A stretch of 64,000 bases of DNA from Terriglobia bacterium (GTDB lineage: Bacteria > Acidobacteriota > Polarisedimenticolia > Polarisedimenticolales > JAIQFR01), in NCBI GenBank assembly GCA_020073205.1, contig JAIQFR010000004.1:1-64000 (forward strand). Direction: 5' to 3'. This document shows, piece by piece, positions 1-9,232 of this stretch. The notes beneath the pieces are model-generated. The model was not told where the DNA came from. It saw only the letters and a list, made by a program, of their open reading frames with translations, and made no database searches. Made by a program: the position numbers and the translations under genes. How positions within the stretch are numbered: position 1 is the stretch's first letter; each line of letters opens with the position of its first letter.

Positions 1-1
1 C

Positions 2-3000
2 GCGTCGATGAACGGCAAGTGCGTCAGCAACGGCCGGCTCAACGCCTTTTTCACCATCGCCGCTCCGGACACCGTGCCGCCCGGGGCGATCACCGACCTC
101 GCGACGATCGACCCCGGATCGAACACGATGGGGCTGACCTGGACGGCCACCGGGGACGACGGGAACGTGGGAACCGCGAGCTACTACGAGGTGCGGTACT
201 CGGCGTCCGCGATCAGCGAGGCCAACTGGGCCTCGGCGACGCGGGCCGGCAACGAGCCGACCCCGCAGGTCGCGGGATCTCCTGAGAGCATGGAGGTCCA
301 CGGCCTCGACGCCAGCACGTTCTACTACTTCGCCGTCAAGGCGTTCGACGAGTGGGGCAATCCCGGACCGCTCTCGAATCTCGCGTCCGGAACGACCCTG
401 CCTCCGCCGACCGGCAACGTGGATCCGAACTCCGTCACCGCGGACCTGCTCACCGGCCAGCAGACGGACCGCACGGTGGTGCTGAGCAACATCGGCACCG
501 GGACCCTCGACTTCACGATCCCGTCGCCGGCGCTGGGTGAACCATTCAGCGTGCCGCAGGATCCCGTCATCTACGGGAAGGACCAGATCGATCCCCGCCA
601 AGGTCCGCCGATCGCGCAGGGCAGCGGCGGTCCGGACGTGTTCGGCTATCGCTGGACCGACAGCGACGAGCCGGGCGGTCCGGCGTTCTCGTGGACGGAC
701 ATCTCTGGGACGGGGACGGCGGTCGCCGGCGTGACTAGCGACGACTCCACCAGCGCTCCGATCGCCCTGGGCTTCAACTTCCCGTTCTACGGCACGCTCT
801 TCAGCTCGATTGAGGTCTGCTCGAACGGCTGGCTCTCGTTCACCAGCTCGGCGACCTCGTACTCCAACCAGCCGCTGCCGAATTCCGGCGCGCCCGAGAA
901 CCTGATCGCCCCGTTCTGGGACGACCTGAACCCCGGTGGCGCCAGCCTGATCTTCTTCCAGTCGTTCGGCAACCGCGCCATCATCCAGTGGAACAACATT
1001 CCGCACTACGGCACCACGGAGCCCGGCACCTACACCTTCCAGGCGATCATCGACCAGAGCGGGGAGATCACCTTCCAGTACCTGACGGTCGCCGGCACGC
1101 TCAACTCGGCGACGATCGGGATCCAGAACGCCGCCAAGACGACGGCGTTGCAAATCGCGTTCAATCAGGCGTACGTGCACGACAACCTGGCGGTGCGGAT
1201 CGCGGCCATCCCGCAGTGGCTGAGCGCGGCGCCGACCTCCGGAAGACTCCGGGGCGGCGAGTCCAAGCCGATCGTCCTCCACATGGACGCATCGGGGCTC
1301 GAGGGCGGCCACTACCCGGGCACGGTCAACATCATGACCAACGACCCGGCCCACGCGGTGCTGCCCGTGAGCGTCGTGCTTCACGTCACCGGGGCGCCGG
1401 AGGCCAACGTCCAGCCCTCCGCCCTCGCCTACGGCGACGTCTTCGTCGGCGTCGCCACGCCGCAGAACGTGATCGTCGCGAACGCGGGGACCGACACCCT
1501 GGTCGTGACGGACATCACCCCGAGCGGCCCGCAGATCTCGGTGACTCCGCGGGTGTTCAACGTCGCGCCGCACAGCTCGCAGAACGTGGCCGTGACGTGG
1601 ACTCCCGCGACGCCCGGCGCGTTCTCCGGATCGGTCACGATCCAGAGCAACGACTCCTCGAATCCCAGCATCATCGTTCCGGTGACGGGCAACGGCCTCG
1701 TGGCCCCGCAGATGGTCTACGACCCGACCTCGTTCGCCCAGACGCTCTTCACCGGCCAGCAGGCCAACCTTCCTCTGACCGTGTACAACACCGGCGGGTC
1801 CAGCCTGATCGTCAACGCCGGGGCCGACCTCGGCAACGGGGATGTCGTCTACGCTTCCGAGGAGGGCGCGCTGGGCCACGGCGGCCCCGACGCCTTCGGA
1901 TACCGCTGGAAGGACTCCGACGAATCCGGCGGCCCGACGTTCGACTTCGCCGACATCAGCGCGACGGGGACGACGATCTCGTTCTCGAGCTCGGACGACG
2001 CGCTGAGCGCCGCGATCAACATGGGAATGACGTTTCCCTTCTACGGGAGCAACTTCACCCAGCTCAAGGTCGGCACCAACGGGTTCCTGACGTTCGACAC
2101 GACCGACACCGCGACTCGCCTGACCAACTCCACTCTGCCCAACACCAGCGGCGCCAAGTTCATGCTGGCCCTGCTCTGGGACGACCTGCACCTCCGGTCG
2201 GGCAATGTCAAGTACCAGTTCGATGGCGCTCGGTTCATCGTGCAGTACACGAACGTCGAGAAGTTCTCCCCGAGCGGGAACCCCATGACGTTCCAGGTGC
2301 AGATCTACCCGAACGGCAAGATCCTCTACATGTACAAAACCATGCCCACCGGCGGCACCTACAACTCGCTCACCATCGGAATCCAGGACGGAACGAAGAC
2401 CATCGGTCTCGCGGCGGACTTCAACGCAAACTACGTCCACGCGAACATGGCGATCCAGTTCAGCCGCACTCCCGACTGGCTGGTGGTGACGCCGTCGTCC
2501 GCGACCATTCCCGCCGGTGGGAACTTCGTCTTCAACGTGAAGTTCGACTCCACCGACCGGCTCGGCGGCGTGCTGAACGGCGCGGTGGTCCTCACGAACA
2601 ACCTCCCCGAGACCAAGCGGGTCCCGGCGCAGCTGACGGTGATCGGTGTGCCGATCGCCACCTTCGCGCCGGCCTCGTATGCCTTCGGCACCCAGTACGT
2701 CGGGTACCCACACCTGACCACGTTCCAGCTGGTCAACTCCGGGACCGACGTGCTCCACGTGACCGACGTGACGACCAACAACGGGACGCTGACCGTGCAA
2801 GCGCCGGCGACCGGACAGGTCTTCAGCCAGGCCGCGTTCGACCTCGCGCCCGGAAGCTCGCGGGTGTTCAACCTGAGCTGGTTCCCGACGCTTCCCGGAG
2901 CGTTGCCCGCCAACGCGGCGGTCCAGGTCCACAGCGACGATCCGGTGAACCCGATCAAGTCCATGCCGGTGAGCGGCACGGCCATCCTCGTTCCGGTCGC

Positions 3001-6000
3001 CGTCTGGTCGCCGCCGTCGTTCAGCGAGTCCCTGCTGGCGGGCGACTCCGTCCACCGCACGCTGCACCTCGAGAACCAGGGCGGTAGCGACCTGACCTAC
3101 AGCACCGACGTTCATCTCACCACCGGCGCCGTGGTCCAGGCCTACCCGCCTCTCGACCTCAAGAAGGAAGAGCCGGATCCGCGGCCGGGCATCCTCGGCT
3201 CGGGCGGACCGGACACGTTCGGCTACCGCTGGCGCGATTCCGACGCGTTGAACGGGCCGACGTTCTCCTGGCAGGACATCTCCGGCATCGGGACGCCGGT
3301 CAACTTCACCAGCGGAACCCGTGACGACGGCAACGCGCCCGGCATTCCGCTCGGCTTCAGCTTCCCGTTCTACGGCGGCGCGTTCACGACCGTGAACATC
3401 TGCACGAACGGGTGGCTGTCGTTCACCAACTCCAGCACGAGCCTCTCGAACAGCCCGCTGCCGGGCACCGGCTCCCCGGAGAACATGCTCGCCGTCTTCT
3501 GGGACGACCTGGATCTGCGCACGAGCGGCAACGCCTACTACTACAGCGACGGCAGCCGGTTCATCGTGTCGTACGTCGCGGCACCGCATTACTCGTCGGG
3601 CGGGCCGTACACGTTCGAGGTGATCCTCTATCCGAACGGCCGGATCGTCTTCCAGTACCTCGACATGCAGGGGACGCTGCTCGATTCCGCGACGATCGGC
3701 ATCCAGAACGCAACGATGGATGACGGCCTGACCGTGGACTACAACGCGAACTACGTCCACAACGGGCTCGCGGTCGAGTTCCAGCCGCCCGCGGGCTGGC
3801 TGAGCGTCGGGCCGCGCACCGGGACGATCCCGGCGGGCGGGTTCATGGATCTCGACGTCGCGATCGACTCGAGCACCCTGATCGGCGGCGACTACGCGGC
3901 GACCGTCGACATCACCACCAACGACCCGGCTCACGGCGTGATCTCGGTGCCGGTGGGTCTCCACGTGACCGGCATCCCGCTCGTCGGCGCGATCCCGGCG
4001 TCGCTGACCTTCCCGATGACCTACGTCGGCTACCACAGTACGCTGCCGCTGACGATCAAGAACGTCGGGACCGACATCCTGCACCTCAACAGCTACTCGG
4101 TCTCCGGCGACTTCAGTCTCAGCGGGCTGAGCACCCCGGTCGACATTCCCGTCTTCGGCTCCATCCCGGTGACCGTCGAGTTCTCGCCGACCACCGCGGG
4201 GAGCCTCGGCGGGAGCATCAGCATCGTCAGCAACGACGCGACGCACAACCCGTTCGTGATCCCGCTCGCCGGCACCGCGCTCATCGCACCGGTGATCGAG
4301 GTCGCGCCGGCTTCCATCGACGCCGTCCTCCCGCCGAACTCCACGACGACCCGGCCCCTCACGGTGTGCAACACCGGAGGCTCGGACCTCGTCTGGCAGT
4401 CCGGGACGAACATCATCTCCGGCGGCTCGGCGGCGAGCTACGGCACGATGGATCTCGGGAAGGACGAGCCCGATCCGCGGGTCGGTATCCTCGGATCCGG
4501 TGGCCCGGACCTCTTCGGCTACCGGTGGACGGACTCCGACGAGCCGGGCGGCCCAGTCTTCAACTGGGCGGACATCACCGGCGTCGGCACCCCGGTCGGA
4601 CTGAATTCCGACGACCAGAGCGTCACCGGCATCCCCATCGGGTTCCCGTTCAAGTTCTACGGGAACACCTTCTCGACCGTGGCCGCGAACTCCAACGGGT
4701 GGCTGTCGTTCACCAGCACGGTCTCGAGCGGGCTCTACTCCTATGACAACCAGCCGCTGCCGACCGGTGGCACGTCCTACCCGGAGAACCTGCTCGCCCC
4801 GTTCTGGGACGACATGAACTTCAGCTCCAGCGCGGGCAGTGCCCAGGCGTTCTACTACAACGACGGTCTCCGGTTCATCGTGGAGTACGTCAACGTGCCC
4901 CACTACACCGGCGCCGGGCTCACCGGGCTGTACACCTACGAGACGATCCTGTATCCCGACGGCAAGATCGTCTACCAGTACCTGTCGATGACGGGCACGC
5001 TCGACTCGGCCACCATCGGCATCCAGAACGCGGCCCGGAACGACGGGCTGACGGTGGTCTTCAACTCGGCCTACGTCCACGACAACCTGGCCGTTCAGAT
5101 CGCGTCCATCCCCGAGTGGGCCAGGCTCACGCCGGTCAACGGAACGGTGCCGGCGGGCCAGTGCCAGGACGTGACGGTGTCGATGGATTCCACCGGCCTC
5201 GGCCACGGGCCCCACGACGCCACGTTCGACTTCACCAGCAACGACCCGGCCAACGCCCATCGGACCGTCACGGTCCACCTGGCCGTCGACCAGAAGCCCA
5301 CGGCCGTGGCGGGCGCGCCGCAGCAGGGCGAGTGCACCGGGAACCTCAGCGCCACCTTCACGCTGAGCGGCTCGGGAAGCGACCCCGACGGCGATCCTCT
5401 GACGTTCCTCTGGAGCGCTCCCGGGATCACCTTCGACGATCCGACGAGCCCGACGCCCACCGCGAGCTTCCCGCTGGGATCCACGGTGGTGACGCTCGTG
5501 GTCAACGACGGCTTTGAGAACTCGGATCCCGCGACCGTGACCATCACGGTCGTGGACACAGAGCCTCCGGTCATCTCGGCGATCTCGAGCCCCAGCGTGC
5601 TCTGGCCGCCGAACCACCGGATGGTGACCGTCAACAACGCGGTGATCGCCACGGACGTCTGCGATCCGAATCCGTCGATCATCCTAACGGCCGCGACCTC
5701 GAACGAGCCCGACGACGCCCAGGGCGGTGGGGACGGCACGACCACCAACGACATCCAGGGCGCCGCGATCGGCACCCCGGACTTCCAGATCCTGCTCCGC
5801 GCCGAGCGCGACGGCCAGGGCTCGGGGCGCGCGTACACCATGACCTATCGGGCCTCGGACGTCTCGGGGAACGCCTCCAGCACGTCCACCCAGGTCTCGG
5901 TGCCGCACGACATGCGTGACATGGCGGTCGAGCCGCTGAGCCTCCTCCTGCAGGATCGGAACAACACCAAGGTGATCTGGGGCCCGGTCGAGGGTGCCCA

Positions 6001-6259
6001 GAGCTACGACGTGGTCCGAGGCGACCTGGCGAACCTGAGAGTTTCGGGTTCGAACATCGACCTCGGCCAGGTCGTGTGCATCGACCACGCCACCACGGCC
6101 ACGACGACCGCAGGATTCGAGGACACGGCGGTTCCGGCGCCAGGGCACGTGTTCTTCTACGCCGTGCAGTACTTCGACGGCATCCAGAGCAGCTCCTACG
6201 GATCGGAATCGACCGCGAAGGCCCGCGTGGTCCTGCCTGGCAACGGAGACTGCCAGTAG
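2..6259 (+). CDS. C-terminal part of a giant secreted protein, probably a subtilisin-like (S8) protease with four repeat modules (5' truncated)
   Basis: The reading frame is open from the first bases of the window, so the start lies outside it. The first visible residues contain GKCVSNGRLNA, which resembles the end of S8 subtilase catalytic domains (family knowledge); the protease assignment is therefore an inference. Next come a fibronectin-III-like domain (about residues 17-133 from the first Met) and four tandem units of about 420-440 residues. Each unit has a GGPDxFGYRW motif, a beta-rich globular part (FPFYG, NGWLSF, FWDD) and an abnormal-spindle/choice-of-anchor-D-like domain. A PKD-like domain follows near 1760-1860, then a HYR-like segment and a C-terminal fibronectin-like module with YDVVRG. 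The product is about 2085 residues here and is probably extracellular. A strong terminator follows at once, so this is the end of its transcript. Confidence 0.8.
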   Translation, partial: ASMNGKCVSNGRLNAFFTIAAPDTVPPGAITDLATIDPGSNTMGLTWTATGDDGNVGTASYYEVRYSASAISEANWASATRAGNEPTPQVAGSPESMEVHGLDASTFYYFAVKAFDEWGNPGPLSNLASGTTLPPPTGNVDPNSVTADLLTGQQTDRTVVLSNIGTGTLDFTIPSPALGEPFSVPQDPVIYGKDQIDPRQGPPIAQGSGGPDVFGYRWTDSDEPGGPAFSWTDISGTGTAVAGVTSDDSTSAPIALGFNFPFYGTLFSSIEVCSNGWLSFTSSATSYSNQPLPNSGAPENLIAPFWDDLNPGGASLIFFQSFGNRAIIQWNNIPHYGTTEPGTYTFQAIIDQSGEITFQYLTVAGTLNSATIGIQNAAKTTALQIAFNQAYVHDNLAVRIAAIPQWLSAAPTSGRLRGGESKPIVLHMDASGLEGGHYPGTVNIMTNDPAHAVLPVSVVLHVTGAPEANVQPSALAYGDVFVGVATPQNVIVANAGTDTLVVTDITPSGPQISVTPRVFNVAPHSSQNVAVTWTPATPGAFSGSVTIQSNDSSNPSIIVPVTGNGLVAPQMVYDPTSFAQTLFTGQQANLPLTVYNTGGSSLIVNAGADLGNGDVVYASEEGALGHGGPDAFGYRWKDSDESGGPTFDFADISATGTTISFSSSDDALSAAINMGMTFPFYGSNFTQLKVGTNGFLTFDTTDTATRLTNSTLPNTSGAKFMLALLWDDLHLRSGNVKYQFDGARFIVQYTNVEKFSPSGNPMTFQVQIYPNGKILYMYKTMPTGGTYNSLTIGIQDGTKTIGLAADFNANYVHANMAIQFSRTPDWLVVTPSSATIPAGGNFVFNVKFDSTDRLGGVLNGAVVLTNNLPETKRVPAQLTVIGVPIATFAPASYAFGTQYVGYPHLTTFQLVNSGTDVLHVTDVTTNNGTLTVQAPATGQVFSQAAFDLAPGSSRVFNLSWFPTLPGALPANAAVQVHSDDPVNPIKSMPVSGTAILVPVAVWSPPSFSESLLAGDSVHRTLHLENQGGSDLTYSTDVHLTTGAVVQAYPPLDLKKEEPDPRPGILGSGGPDTFGYRWRDSDALNGPTFSWQDISGIGTPVNFTSGTRDDGNAPGIPLGFSFPFYGGAFTTVNICTNGWLSFTNSSTSLSNSPLPGTGSPENMLAVFWDDLDLRTSGNAYYYSDGSRFIVSYVAAPHYSSGGPYTFEVILYPNGRIVFQYLDMQGTLLDSATIGIQNATMDDGLTVDYNANYVHNGLAVEFQPPAGWLSVGPRTGTIPAGGFMDLDVAIDSSTLIGGDYAATVDITTNDPAHGVISVPVGLHVTGIPLVGAIPASLTFPMTYVGYHSTLPLTIKNVGTDILHLNSYSVSGDFSLSGLSTPVDIPVFGSIPVTVEFSPTTAGSLGGSISIVSNDATHNPFVIPLAGTALIAPVIEVAPASIDAVLPPNSTTTRPLTVCNTGGSDLVWQSGTNIISGGSAASYGTMDLGKDEPDPRVGILGSGGPDLFGYRWTDSDEPGGPVFNWADITGVGTPVGLNSDDQSVTGIPIGFPFKFYGNTFSTVAANSNGWLSFTSTVSSGLYSYDNQPLPTGGTSYPENLLAPFWDDMNFSSSAGSAQAFYYNDGLRFIVEYVNVPHYTGAGLTGLYTYETILYPDGKIVYQYLSMTGTLDSATIGIQNAARNDGLTVVFNSAYVHDNLAVQIASIPEWARLTPVNGTVPAGQCQDVTVSMDSTGLGHGPHDATFDFTSNDPANAHRTVTVHLAVDQKPTAVAGAPQQGECTGNLSATFTLSGSGSDPDGDPLTFLWSAPGITFDDPTSPTPTASFPLGSTVVTLVVNDGFENSDPATVTITVVDTEPPVISAISSPSVLWPPNHRMVTVNNAVIATDVCDPNPSIILTAATSNEPDDAQGGGDGTTTNDIQGAAIGTPDFQILLRAERDGQGSGRAYTMTYRASDVSGNASSTSTQVSVPHDMRDMAVEPLSLLLQDRNNTKVIWGPVEGAQSYDVVRGDLANLRVSGSNIDLGQVVCIDHATTATTTAGFEDTAVPAPGHVFFYAVQYFDGIQSSSYGSESTAKARVVLPGNGDCQ
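600..5110 (+). repeat. Four tandem ~1.25-1.32 kb coding repeats
   Basis: The motif GGPDxFGYRW recurs near 625, 1878, 3201 and 4497, a spacing of about 1253, 1323 and 1296 bases. Each copy is followed by the same order of motifs (FPFYG, NGWLSF or NGFLTF, FWDD or LWDD, IGIQ, YVH) and then an anchor-D-like Ig fold. The copies have diverged at nucleotide level, so the duplication is old and not a recent assembly artefact. Confidence 0.85.
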
Positions 6260-6266
6260 GCATTCC

Positions 6267-6290
6267 GAAAGGAGGGTGACGCCTCCTTTC
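6267..6290 (+). terminator. Short hairpin after the exoprotein gene
   Basis: GAAAGGAGG pairs with CCTCCTTTC across a six-base loop, eight bases after the stop codon. It has no T tract, so it probably stabilises the 3' end or assists the stronger terminator just downstream. Confidence 0.5.
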
Positions 6291-6309
6291 CGACACGACC
6301 CTCTGGTTC

Positions 6310-6347
6310 GGCCCGCTCGGCCCAACGGCCGGGCGGGCCTTTTTTTT
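6310..6347 (+). terminator. Rho-independent terminator
   Basis: A 13-bp GC-rich stem (GGCCCGCTCGGCC with GGCCGGGCGGGCC, one G-T pair, four-base loop) is followed directly by eight T. This is a textbook intrinsic terminator for the upstream exoprotein gene. Confidence 0.93.
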
Positions 6348-6774
6348 CATGCTCAGGTTCAACGGCTAGGCGTATATTCACGCCGTCGTTTCGCGGCGGT
6401 CGGCGGGCAGTCCGTGTCCCCGGAGCGGAACAGGAGCTTCTCCGACCGCCGGAGGAGGGTTTCGCATGAAGTTCATCGTTGCCCCGACGAGAGGGAGAGG
6501 CGGACCGCCCAAGCACACGCTTTGCGCTCAGTGTTCCGAGGATCCCCGTTTCTGCGGAGACCCGATCTGACGAGGCGGAGTCTCACGCCAGATTCACGGA
6601 GATCCGATCCTGGGGCGCGCCGATCCGGGGAGCGCGCCCCGGGACGCCATCGCCCACGAATCCGCCGCCAGCGCGCCCGGGGGCTCCCGTACGGCAAGAC
6701 CGGGAGGCCGCCAGGGGAATTCCTCGTCTGAATTCCGGTTGCCCGTTTCGTCCGGGCCGGTATTCTCTCTCGTC
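6348..6774. other. Intergenic region between the exoprotein gene and ada
   Basis: The first part is relatively AT-rich (GCGTATATTCACG) and could hold a promoter. A 34-codon ORF with a good ribosome binding site lies at 6466-6570. The rest, up to the ada start, shows no convincing gene on either strand; overlapping frames there are GC-driven and have no recognisable motifs. I saw no E. coli-type Ada box. Confidence 0.5.
6466..6570 (+). CDS. Possible small protein, 34 residues
   Basis: An ATG sits nine bases after GGAGG in a purine-rich stretch (GGAGGAGGG), a better ribosome binding site than many long genes here have. The predicted peptide begins MKFIVAPTRGRGG and carries three cysteines, two of them as CAQC and one in RFCGD. 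It has no signal peptide or membrane segment and I recognise no family. It is not in frame with ada and ends about 200 bases before it. It may be a real small protein, a leader peptide, or chance; the evidence is only the binding site and the upstream AT-rich stretch. Confidence 0.3.
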   Translation: MKFIVAPTRGRGGPPKHTLCAQCSEDPRFCGDPI

Positions 6775-7833
6775 ATGAACGCACGAACGCTGCCCGACGA
6801 CGAGACGATGTATCGCGCCCTGGTGCGGAAGGACCCGGAGTACGACGGGGTCTTCTTCACCGGCGTCCGGACGACGGGGATCTTCTGCCGCTCCGTCTGT
6901 ACCGCCCGAAAGCCGAAACGGGAGAACGTGGTCTTCTTCGCGGGCGCGCGGGAGGCGCTCCTGGCGGGCTACCGGCCCTGCCGCGTCTGCCACCCGCTCG
7001 ACGCCCGCGGTGCGCCGCCGGAGGGGATCAAGGCGATCCTCGACGAGATCGAGGCCGAGCCCGCGCTTCGTCTCAGGGACGCCGAGATCCGTGCGCGCGG
7101 CGTCGATCCGGTCGCCCTCAGGCGCTGGTTCAAGAAACACCACGGCTTCACGTTCCAGTCCTACCTCCGCGCGCTACGGGTCGGCGCGGCGTTCGGGAGG
7201 ATCGCCCACGGCGACCGGACGATCGACGCGGCATTCGCGGCGGGATGGGAATCGACGAGCGCCTTCAGCGACGCCTTCAAGAGAATCGCCGGCATCGTGC
7301 CTTCCGGGGCCCGCGACGGAGCGCTCGTCAAAGTGACGAGGATCCCGACGCTGCTGGGCCCGATGGTGGCCGGCGCGACCGCGAAGGGGATCTGTCTCCT
7401 GGAATTCGCCGACCGGCGCATGCTGCCGACGCAGCTCGACCGCGTGCGGCGGCGCTTCGGCGCGGCGATCCTCCCCGGGACCAGCCCGTTCTTCGAGCGC
7501 CTCGCGGACGAGGTGGAGCGGTACTTCGGCGGGGCGCTCACGTCTTTCACCGTTCCGCTGGACGCCGCCGGGACGGAGTTCCAGCAGAAGGTCTGGGCGA
7601 TGCTCCGGACCATCCCCTACGGCGAGACCCGGTCCTACGGAGAGCAGGCCCGGCTGATCGGAATGCCCGACGCCGTGCGCGCGGTGGCCCGCGCCAATGG
7701 CGACAACCGCATCGCGATCGTCATCCCGTGCCACCGTGTCGTGGGGGCCGACGGCAACCTAACGGGGTACGGCGGCGGCCTGTGGCGGAAGAGGTGGCTG
7801 CTGGAGATGGAGCGGGGACAGCGGACACTGTGA
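6775..7833 (+). CDS. ada: Ada: bifunctional methylphosphotriester / O6-alkylguanine-DNA methyltransferase and regulator
   Basis: A 352-residue cytoplasmic protein of normal Ada length. The N-terminal zinc domain has its four cysteines at positions 38, 42, 69 and 72, the same numbers as in E. coli Ada; Cys38 is the methylphosphotriester acceptor there. An AraC-type helix-turn-helix region follows (about 90-185; FTFQSYLRALRVG, AFAAGWESTSAFSDAF). The C-terminal methyltransferase domain has IPCHRV with its acceptor cysteine near 319 and the usual NGDNRIAIVIPCHR context. The protein irreversibly moves methyl groups from alkylated DNA to itself, and the phosphotriester-methylated form activates repair genes. 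The start was chosen at the ATG giving the canonical numbering; an in-frame ATG 36 bases upstream would add a non-conserved tail. The gene stands alone, with no alkA or alkB beside it. Confidence 0.97.
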   Translation: MNARTLPDDETMYRALVRKDPEYDGVFFTGVRTTGIFCRSVCTARKPKRENVVFFAGAREALLAGYRPCRVCHPLDARGAPPEGIKAILDEIEAEPALRLRDAEIRARGVDPVALRRWFKKHHGFTFQSYLRALRVGAAFGRIAHGDRTIDAAFAAGWESTSAFSDAFKRIAGIVPSGARDGALVKVTRIPTLLGPMVAGATAKGICLLEFADRRMLPTQLDRVRRRFGAAILPGTSPFFERLADEVERYFGGALTSFTVPLDAAGTEFQQKVWAMLRTIPYGETRSYGEQARLIGMPDAVRAVARANGDNRIAIVIPCHRVVGADGNLTGYGGGLWRKRWLLEMERGQRTL

Positions 7834-7959
7834 GAGGTCGGCGGGTCGAAGCGCTCGGCTTCGCACCGCCGGCGTCGCGGGCGACCGCTGCTGCCGCTCC
7901 CGAGGGAGAAGCGCGGTCCCGAAGAAGTCGGAGGCCGGTGCCCGAGCGCCGGACGCGGA

Positions 7960-8601
7960 TCAGTCCACGCTTCGCACCTGGCGTAGGTCGGTCATGGCGA
8001 GGTCGTACCGCACGGACCCGCCGTGAACGAGGCGCTCGATCGTCAAGGCGTTCGGCTTCACGGCGACCAGCTTCCCCCAGACCGAGCCCCCCGCCTTGGC
8101 GACGAATCGCAGGTCCTCGCCGACGTGGCGCGGGAGGTCCCGTGGCCTGATCTCAGAGGGGTCGGCGAGCTCGGAAGAGGCCTCGGGTAGCCCCCGCCCC
8201 CCCCCCGCGCCGGCGAACCGGCCCTTAAGATTGCGGTCCCTCGAAGACGGGCTCGCCGCCGGTTCGACCACGGCGGGGCGCGCCACCAGGCGAGGCCGCT
8301 CCGTTCCCGGCGGGCTCGGGTCCGCCAGCTTCGCGAGCTGGGCCTTCGCCGCGGACGCGATCCCGATGCTGAGCACGAGGTATCCTGCGACTGCGATGCC
8401 GGAGCCCGCGAGCCCGACGAGGAACCCGCGCTTCGCCAGCGGCCAGAACTTCACGAGGAACACCAGGCCCGCGAACGGCACGAGCAGCACGAGAAAGCCC
8501 CACATAAGGCTGACACGGAACGCCGCGATGGCGAACATGACCGTGCCGGCCAGCGAAACGACGGCCGCGACCACGACGAGGAAGATGCCCAGTCCCAGCA
8601 T
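7960..8601 (-). CDS. Hypothetical membrane protein with a C-terminal soluble domain
   Basis: A 213-residue protein with three hydrophobic segments (about 3-28, 33-54 and 59-82), a Pro/Arg/Gly-rich linker (about 90-150) and a short C-terminal domain (about 155-213) that looks like a small beta domain. I recognise no family. AAGGGGG upstream of the ATG is a plausible binding site. The linker contains a run of ten G on the coding strand (8197-8206) encoding consecutive glycines. Length change there would shift the frame and remove the C-terminal domain while leaving the membrane part. It is convergent with ada across 126 bases. Confidence 0.7.
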   Translation of the reverse strand: MLGLGIFLVVVAAVVSLAGTVMFAIAAFRVSLMWGFLVLLVPFAGLVFLVKFWPLAKRGFLVGLAGSGIAVAGYLVLSIGIASAAKAQLAKLADPSPPGTERPRLVARPAVVEPAASPSSRDRNLKGRFAGAGGGRGLPEASSELADPSEIRPRDLPRHVGEDLRFVAKAGGSVWGKLVAVKPNALTIERLVHGGSVRYDLAMTDLRQVRSVD

Positions 8602-8715
8602 CGGAGCCCCCTTTCGCCGACGGACGGAAACGTCGCCGGACGGTCCTCGCCCTGCCGTCGAATGTAGGTTCCGGGCCGGGCACCGGCAATCACCCCCGCG
8701 CGCCGGGGGCCGGGC

Positions 8716-8850
8716 TCACGCGCCGTGCGCCAGGATGGCCCGGTAGCGGACCTTTCCGGCGATGAGCCGATCGCGGACCTCGTTGACACGGTCGAGCGGT
8801 TAGTGCTCCAGCACCGGCTTGACCTTCCCGGCGGCCGCGAGGTCCGGGCA
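8716..8850 (-). pseudogene. Decayed 3' end of a zinc-type alcohol dehydrogenase gene
   Basis: Reading the minus strand gives DLAAAGKVKPVLEH, a stop, then PLDRVNEVRDRLIAGKVR and a final RAILAHGA before a second stop. This matches the C-terminus of medium-chain zinc alcohol dehydrogenases (GKVKPV..YPLDRVNEA...L.AGKVRGRAVL). The conserved Tyr codon is TAA here (8800-8802), in frame with the terminal TGA 28 codons later. Only about 43 codons remain; upstream the FmdB gene takes over. It is a remnant, not a gene. Confidence 0.72.
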
Positions 8851-8867
8851 TCGGCCGGAACGGTGGC

Positions 8868-9089
8868 TCAGTGGCAGGTAGAGCAGGAGCCGCGCTTGCA
8901 GCCGGAGCAGCCTCCGCCGCCGCCGGCGTGGGCGGCGGAATCCCCGCCGCCGCCGATTCCGAACGCGGAGGGGACGCGATCGAGCTTCCGGCTGTCGCAC
9001 GCGGGGCATGCCGGGCGAGCGGACGCGCTCATCACGATCTTCTCGAAGTGCTCGCCGCACGCGCGGCACCGGTACTCGTAGATCGGCAT
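8868..9089 (-). CDS. FmdB/CxxC-type zinc ribbon protein
   Basis: A 73-residue protein starting MPIYEYRCRACGEHFEK, the hallmark of the FmdB regulatory-protein family (putative zinc ribbon). CRAC and CPAC form the ribbon, followed by a glycine-rich tail ending in clustered cysteines (CSGCKRGSCSTC). The role of the family is poorly known; it is often described as regulatory. The ATG at 9089 was chosen because it gives the exact family N-terminus and follows a GGAGA site; the longer in-frame extension is not conserved. It lies directly upstream of the alcohol dehydrogenase remnant on the same strand. Confidence 0.9.
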   Translation of the reverse strand: MPIYEYRCRACGEHFEKIVMSASARPACPACDSRKLDRVPSAFGIGGGGDSAAHAGGGGGCSGCKRGSCSTCH

Positions 9090-9232
9090 CAGAGGTCTCC
9101 GCCGGGCTGGCGCGGGATCGTAGCACCGGCGCCGCCACGACGGCAATCGGCTTCACGCACGCACGGCGACACCCGGTGATCGGCGCCAGTGTTTCGCGTG
9201 CTGCGGTGCGTCCACGCCCCCTGGACATGAAA

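Noticed and set aside
8858-8900. tRNA-like D-arm string (GGTGGCTCAGTGG, TAGAGCA)
   Set aside because: It lies within the FmdB coding sequence and encodes its Cys-rich end; there is no anticodon arm, T-arm or acceptor stem.
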